From: Tribonema minus
Taxonomy: Eukaryota > Sar > Xanthophyceae > Tribonematales > Tribonemataceae
Length of the DNA: 64,000 nt
NCBI GenBank assembly: GCA_017506865.1
Contig: JAFCMP010000206.1
Span: 1 to 64,000 of the forward strand
Reading direction: 5' to 3'
The notes beneath the pieces were generated by a model. The model did not search any database and had not been told where the DNA came from. It saw only the letters and a program-made list of their open reading frames with translations. A program made the position numbers and the translations under genes. Positions 60,001-64,000 of the stretch are shown one piece after another; the first letter of the stretch is position 1, and every line of letters starts with the position of its first letter.

Positions 60001-62622
60001 ACGCGCGCTGCCTGGCAGGGGGCATGTGGTGACAGACCACGAGCGGCAACTGCTGCAGCAGCTGGGCGTTCAGCTAGTGGGGGATACGGATGAAAATCAG
60101 AATCGTGGAGCTGTGTTGCTGGGGGTGCCGGTGGGCCACAGCAGCTTTGTGGACGCATGGCTGCGCAGGGAAGCGGGTGCAGGCGGGGCAGGGGCTCGAT
60201 TTGCAGAGCGATGCGCGCGCCTGACATCTCCGAGGGCTATGTTCAGGTTACTGCGCTACTGCGTGGTGCCTCGCATGACGTACTGCCTGCGCACCATTCC
60301 CACTACGCAGACAGCGCCAGCCGCCAAGGAGTGGGGCCGGGTCACGCAGTGGGTGCTTGAGCACTCAATGGGCCTGCAGCCACCAGGCCAGACCTGGCGC
60401 CAGTTTGAGCAAAGTGGGGCCCACTTCCATCTGGCAGCGCACGGCCCAGCCTTACAGCAAGCGCGACTCCCAACACGGCATGGCGGCCTTGGCATTACCA
60501 GCGCCTGCGACATCGCTGATGCTGCGTATGTGGCGGGCACGTTGCAAGCGCTGCAACCAGCACTCTCTGGATGGGCGGGGGTGCTGCAGCAGGCGGCTCC
60601 TCAAGCGGCTGCAGACAACGCTGCTGAGGATGCGGCAACACAAGCGGCACCGGCAGCAGCGGCAGCAGCACCCGCATCAGCAGCATCAGCAGCGGCAACT
60701 GTTACAGCGGCAGCGGCGGTTGCCAGTGGAGGCGCAACCGCTCCGGCAGCGGCAACTGCATCAGCGGCTGGCCGCGCTTATGGCGCAGCCATTCTGGCAA
60801 CACACGACGCAGCTGCCGCTGGATCAGGGGCCGCGGCGGCAGCACAGGCGGCACCAGCGGCAGCAGCAGCAGCGGCGGCGCACGGCGCAACTACTCCGGC
60901 GGCAGCAGCAGCGGCGGCAGCAGCAGCTGCTCCAGCATCAGAGGCTGCTGCAGCAGCGGCAGCACATGTTGCACCTCAAGTGGCCTCGGCGGCATCACTA
61001 ACTGCAGCATCAACAGCAGCGGCTGCGGGCATAGGCAACACAGCTGCTACAGGCCCTACTAGCCTAAGGGCTGCTGCAGCACCTGCAACAGGAGCAGCGT
61101 CGGCAGGCGGCGCCGCAACCGTGCCGGCTGCGACAGCGGCAGTGGCGGTGGCAGCGGCCAATGCGGCAGGTGCTGCACCAACACCTGCGGCAGCAGCAAC
61201 ACCACTGGCAGCAGCAGCAACGGCAGGCGGCGCAGCTGCAGCACCAGCGCACGCAGCAGCGGCAGCCGTCAATGCAGGCGCTGCGCGTTCCACACCAGCA
61301 ATGCTACAAGGCGCAGCAGCAGCAGAGGTGGCGCGCCTGCCCCTCATGCGGACGATCGCCACAGCTGCCACATCTCTACGTGCAGCAACAGGTGACAAGC
61401 TGGAACATATACTGCCACCAGCGCTAACGCCACTGCAGCAGCAACCACCTACGCAGCAGCCGCCGCTGCGGCCGACAGCAGGTGGTGGCACTGGTGCGGA
61501 TGCTGCTTGCGTACTTGACGCCAGTGCTCTGCAGTTGCAGTGTAGCCTGAAGCGCCCCAATCAGAGTGCGCTTGCAGATGCCGTCGCTACCGAGCTTGCA
61601 GATAAGGTGGAGGCGGACCTGCAACAGCTGCCGCAGGGCACGCAACGCACGCAGGCACTTGCTCGACTCCGGTCGCAGCGCCACATGCACTCGATCGGCA
61701 TGGCATTCCTCAACGAGCCCATGTACTCCACAACGGCTTCGTTCGATGGCCTATCCTGGCAGCTGGCCGTCAAACGCGCCATCGGAGTAGAGGAGCAGAC
61801 GGCAGGCTGCAAGCTGTGCGGGAAGTCGCCGGGCGGCACCCTGCATGCACGGCTGTGTCAAGCGCCACGCGTCAAGGCGCACGACACCATCGTCCACAAT
61901 AGCGTCAAGAGGGCCACGCAGCGCATCCTGCGGCAATACCTCAAAACGGGACTGGTGGACGAGGACTACACGCCGTTTCTGGGGTCCGCCGGGCCGCCGG
62001 GGAGTCACAGGATGGACATCGTGCTGCCTGCCGACGCCTTCCCGGTGACCGGCTACGACGACCCGACACGCCACCTACCGCTCATGGTGGACGTTACCTG
62101 CTTCGAGGCACAGGTGGCGTCGCGGGCGGCGAAGACTGCAGCAGACCCCGAGCGATGCTGCCGCGACCAAGAGGCCGCCGAGACTACCCACTATTCTGGT
62201 CATTATGATCAGAATTGCTACAAACTTGCCACTTTGGCAATAGGGTCATTTGGCAGCATCGGGGAGCAGGGGCGGAAGCTGCTGGAGGCTGTGGCGACGG
62301 AGTATGCCAGCAGGATGTCAGTGCCCGGAGGAGCGCGCCCTAAAGCTCTCAAGGGCATCGCCCTGGCGCGCTTACGCTCGGCACTGTCGGCAGCGCTCCA
62401 CATGGCGTACTCTGGCCGTGTCATGACACACATGGCAGAATCCAGGGGGGGGGGGCACATGGAGGAGGACGTAGGGGAGGACCCCGAGATGCCATTTGGC
62501 GGCGGCGGCGTTTGAGTGGTTGTCGTTGCGACACTTTCAGACTGTCATACGACATGTAGATTCCTTACAGCTAGATGCCAATCATCTGGGCTTTTTCGCG
62601 CCCTGAGCGAGAATTAATAAAA
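57075..62622 (+). mobile_element. Full-length non-LTR retrotransposon with restriction-like endonuclease
   Basis: 5548 bp between the 14-bp duplications: an 89-base 5' UTR, one uninterrupted open frame and a ~107-base 3' UTR ending AATTAATAAAA, an A-rich tail. No LTRs. The architecture (N-terminal zinc fingers, central RT, C-terminal CCHC and restriction-like endonuclease) places it among the early-branching R2/NeSL/CRE-like groups, not the APE-type LINEs. The insertion site is not rDNA. The complete frame and identical flanks suggest recent insertion. Confidence 0.92.
57164..62515 (+). CDS. Retrotransposon polyprotein: zinc fingers, reverse transcriptase, restriction-like endonuclease
   Basis: 1783 residues. 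Basic motifs HKRKR and VKRSR lie near residues 65-95. A C2H2 finger is at about 127-155 (CNLC...HIAAKH), then CALC...HCRNC at about 185-217. A Gly/Ser/Arg-rich linker covers about 275-430. The reverse transcriptase spans about 650-960: GPSGLRYSHL, RPIVCGEVLQRL, MLDLKNAFNM, GFKQGDPAAP and catalytic YMDDAN (about 905). A long Ala-dominated tract covers about 1130-1395. A CCHC motif starts CKLCGKS (about 1548). The endonuclease shows R-M-D-I-V (about 1618) and MVDVT (about 1643), then YKLATLAIGSFGSIGEQG. All catalytic landmarks are present and no frame is broken, so it may be active. The ATG at 57164 is the first in the frame after the 5' duplication. Confidence 0.93.
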   Translation: MKRISWRRREARIANSESAQKCKESDLACAQAQDISTSAADGNGACQQDDGTSGSSRASGDGRAAHKRKRVQNDGWSISDQTGEGEHTGGQSAVKRSRTGHNSLEQQRLMLDDEAGGGGSADPEYKCNLCDLVVKKGMSLLSLQQRLNAHIAAKHQREHRSGTATTFLERSDLSTSHLQTIYTECALCKNLFHANKTFRVDSSDASAGKHCRNCRPITSPAAVAATLSTTASAAPLAPDASTATATTSLPQQQPACTPIGNPYAKGPAHAQQAPAAQAGGSSSSSSSKRPERGGSSATRGGRGRSGGRGRGNGGRVRSGSNDADISSSRATSGSRTGGGSSSGAGGGSAAGTKDSGAGNGRSSDASSRSGGASNSGSGARTQNGHGGRGSGRSSDSGGRGCGRGGRGGGGGGPTAAGAATAAAAPGPAGAAGGAGGLFTWTISTPAVAAVLDSISLDELCKLQFATTRSLARPRNRRYVGAALENAATHLLAHTMTMFVNAAREPDSAGRVQRLQRSTILHHLMPSLVTSTDGAPGITHSDRIRMLARGELDRLVPALLAHARAHRRWRARQQTEAAINAYVLQCMGTRGRLQQAARFLQPKTVAIPDDDCFAAMQSKHPPAAPGEQLHELSGMVDQLVAKAADMPAELSLLQGEGIEPETVAKLIQRASPYSGAGPSGLRYSHLQDALRTSWGRHEFAAVLTRWLQTVMREAARLPDAFWQLHGAGRLTPLAEQQEDGTAKQRPIVCGEVLQRLCTSVYVADRKDFLAELLEPDGQYGVAVSAGAEKAAMAGKLAYELGHWQFMLDLKNAFNMAFVLAAAECHWVAAQLPDFLDYFIGTYVRTRPRLLFQHVDGSMRIIMSQRGFKQGDPAAPMLFCGAIAQCLRRFNEAAAAQRARRRRRMGAYMDDANVRTGACTLTQDDIQAVAQLKQHFAEVGLELNLTKSRALPGRGHVVTDHERQLLQQLGVQLVGDTDENQNRGAVLLGVPVGHSSFVDAWLRREAGAGGAGARFAERCARLTSPRAMFRLLRYCVVPRMTYCLRTIPTTQTAPAAKEWGRVTQWVLEHSMGLQPPGQTWRQFEQSGAHFHLAAHGPALQQARLPTRHGGLGITSACDIADAAYVAGTLQALQPALSGWAGVLQQAAPQAAADNAAEDAATQAAPAAAAAAPASAASAAATVTAAAAVASGGATAPAAATASAAGRAYGAAILATHDAAAAGSGAAAAAQAAPAAAAAAAAHGATTPAAAAAAAAAAAPASEAAAAAAAHVAPQVASAASLTAASTAAAAGIGNTAATGPTSLRAAAAPATGAASAGGAATVPAATAAVAVAAANAAGAAPTPAAAATPLAAAATAGGAAAAPAHAAAAAVNAGAARSTPAMLQGAAAAEVARLPLMRTIATAATSLRAATGDKLEHILPPALTPLQQQPPTQQPPLRPTAGGGTGADAACVLDASALQLQCSLKRPNQSALADAVATELADKVEADLQQLPQGTQRTQALARLRSQRHMHSIGMAFLNEPMYSTTASFDGLSWQLAVKRAIGVEEQTAGCKLCGKSPGGTLHARLCQAPRVKAHDTIVHNSVKRATQRILRQYLKTGLVDEDYTPFLGSAGPPGSHRMDIVLPADAFPVTGYDDPTRHLPLMVDVTCFEAQVASRAAKTAADPERCCRDQEAAETTHYSGHYDQNCYKLATLAIGSFGSIGEQGRKLLEAVATEYASRMSVPGGARPKALKGIALARLRSALSAALHMAYSGRVMTHMAESRGGGHMEEDVGEDPEMPFGGGGV

Positions 62623-63599
62623 AGTACCAGTGCATGGGCAACGGCAGCCACAATGGTGACGCACACACTTCGTGGTGACACCAGAAAGGAAGGAGATGAA
62701 GAAAGGTGAAGGAAGTGATGTGCAGCAAACCTGCACATTACAGCTCAGGATTGCTGCTCTCGAACAAAACTGCAACTTCAGCAACAACCTCAACTAGTGT
62801 ACGTCACCTTCAATGCGCGCAACAGCGTATACATCACACACCCAGTCAACAGCTTCACGTGAGCTTGACTGAAAAACTGTGCGCTGAATGCCTACTCTCA
62901 CTTGGTAACCTCAATGCTTGTTCATCTATAGACAAGTAGAGTTTTCACTACATGCAGCCAGCAAACTCTTCCTACCCCTGTCTTCAACACATGCAAAAGG
63001 CGCGACATCGTTGGGACTCAACTGGTACTGAGCTGTGCTTTATGGCACAGCCCTCATGTAGCATGCGTTATGACAGCATGTACCCATCATGATGATCAAT
63101 CAAGGCAGCCAGCCGGCTTGTGGTAGTGGAGTAGGTGCTTGATGTGCGCAAGGCAAAACACTTCCTGTACGACATCTTGATGCATCCACAATGCTCGACG
63201 CTGTTAAGTGAGCAGCAGCTTGCCACTTGCATGTGGAAGTTCGAAGGGTCGACATTGGGGGGGCTGTTCGAGGTCGAGGTCGCGGTAAAGATGACAGAAT
63301 CAGGATGTGCAGATGACAGGCAGCAGGCACTTCAACATGCGCCAAGGTGGTCGACGCAGGTGCACAAGTCCAGTCCGCATCACCAGCGCGCAGCAGAAAC
63401 AGCAGCGTGTTGTGTACAGCAAAATCAGCGCCGAGCGACCACGGAGCAGCGAGCAAGAGAGAGAGGGGGAGGGAGGGTACTGCATATGCACGAGCTTACA
63501 AAACACGCCGTCGCACACGTTGAAAAAACACACACAACAAAGCGCCTCCGCTGCCGCAAAGGCAGGCTCCGCCGTCACGGCCGTCCAAGGACGACGTAC
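62623..63599. other. Region downstream of the retrotransposon
   Basis: Plain sequence after the second target duplication, with no supported gene. A minus-strand frame near 63230-63290 (TSTSNSPPNVDPSNFHMQ) could be exonic but lacks a clear acceptor. Confidence 0.35.
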
Positions 63600-63793
63600 A
63601 CGAATCTATCGGGGTGCCGCAGCAGGCGCCACACGCGCGCAACGGGCTCGTCCAAAAGAGGGGTCGCGTCGACGCCCTGAATGGTGACGCGCTCGCACGA
63701 AAGCGCGTCGCCGGAGCCGTCGCGGCACGACAGGCGCACGCTGTCGCGCAGCGTAGTGGGCGCGCCGCCGTCCAGCGTCGCCGGTATCGGCAT
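63600..63793 (-). CDS. Exon of an unidentified minus-strand gene
   Basis: Acceptor GCCGCCGCAG at 63794, then an open frame beginning MPIPATLDGG and including LRDSVRLSC, ERVTIQGVDATPLL and VWRLLRHPDRF. A GTACGT donor follows at 63599. The frame would otherwise end at a TGA near 63575, so this could instead be the last exon. High-GC third positions match the other genes here. No domain recognised; the gene continues beyond the window's right edge. Confidence 0.5.
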
Positions 63794-63950
63794 CTGCGGC
63801 GGCGGCGGCGCATGAGGCATATGCTTAAGACGCTGGCTGCGATCATTGCTTGCAATCATCGTCGCGGCAACGCGGAGGCTGCGAGAGCCGCACGCTGTCA
63901 CGCAGCGTCGTCGGCGCGCCGCCATCGAGCGTCGCGGGTATCGGCATCTG
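63793..63950 (-). repeat. Upstream copy of the 5' end of the 63.7-kb exon
   Basis: The acceptor and first ~70 bases (CCGCAG/ATGCCGATACC...) recur with the acceptor at 63948, exon-like sequence from 63947 to about 63875, a step of 154 bases. The copy keeps MPIPATLDGGAPTTLRDSVRL and then diverges. Here the duplicated end is the 5' side. Confidence 0.8.
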
Positions 63951-64000
63951 CGGCGGCAGCGTGCGCGCGTGACGCATGGTTGTGACACTGGCTGTGATTG

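Larger units (their letters stand above)
57061..62636. repeat. 14-bp target-site duplication of the non-LTR element
   Basis: AAGTACCAGTGCAT occurs at 57061-57074 and 62623-62636, flanking the retrotransposon. This is the product expected from target-primed reverse transcription with staggered nicks. Confidence 0.92.

Noticed and set aside
58022..61560. Long overlapping frames on both strands of the retrotransposon (for example minus 61560-60976)
   Set aside because: They arise from Ala- and Gly-rich codon runs (GCN/GGN) that stay open in all frames; only the plus-strand 1783-codon frame carries domains.

Overview
The window is nuclear DNA of a eukaryotic alga, most likely a haptophyte or another flagellate with a secondary red-type plastid. 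The evidence is large, intron-rich GC-rich genes, a ciliary gene (CFAP69), a nuclear gene for a chlorophyll-binding-type protein that opens with a signal peptide and an Ala-Phe cleavage site, TTAGGG-type repeats scattered inside introns, and several GC-AG introns. The organism is inferred; no rRNA or other marker gene is present.

Layout. From 0.7 to 14.7 kb (minus strand) lies one gene for a BAH-domain nuclear protein, for which I could chain 12 exons with matching phases. From 14.9 to 24.4 kb is a lower-GC island without recognisable genes, built from inverted-repeat elements and short self-complementary words. From 25.49 to 26.20 kb (plus) is an intronless DUF3293 gene. From 47.18 down to 27.21 kb (minus) is a 24-exon CFAP69 homologue of about 1154 codons, also assembled by hand with consistent phases. 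From 47.48 to 51.20 kb (plus) is a 5-exon gene for a 167-residue one-helix LHC-superfamily protein with a plastid presequence, transcribed divergently from CFAP69. From 55.56 to 56.87 kb is an internally deleted hAT transposon with perfect 16-bp ends and an 8-bp target duplication. From 57.08 to 62.62 kb is an apparently intact non-LTR retrotransposon encoding one 1783-residue protein (zinc fingers, reverse transcriptase, restriction-like endonuclease) with a 14-bp target duplication. The last 1 kb holds the edge of an unidentified minus-strand gene.

The most unusual signal is structural. Many exons in both large genes are followed, and a few preceded, by one to six diverging tandem copies of their own splice-junction end: the last 50-110 bases of an exon plus the start of the next intron, repeated every 100-225 bases. 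These copies fill much of the intron space with look-alike donor sites, and I count them at about ten independent exons. Short interstitial telomeric repeats and long poly-C tracts at 3' splice sites are the other recurring intron features.

All splice models here are read from the sequence alone. The genes overlap no others that I can support.
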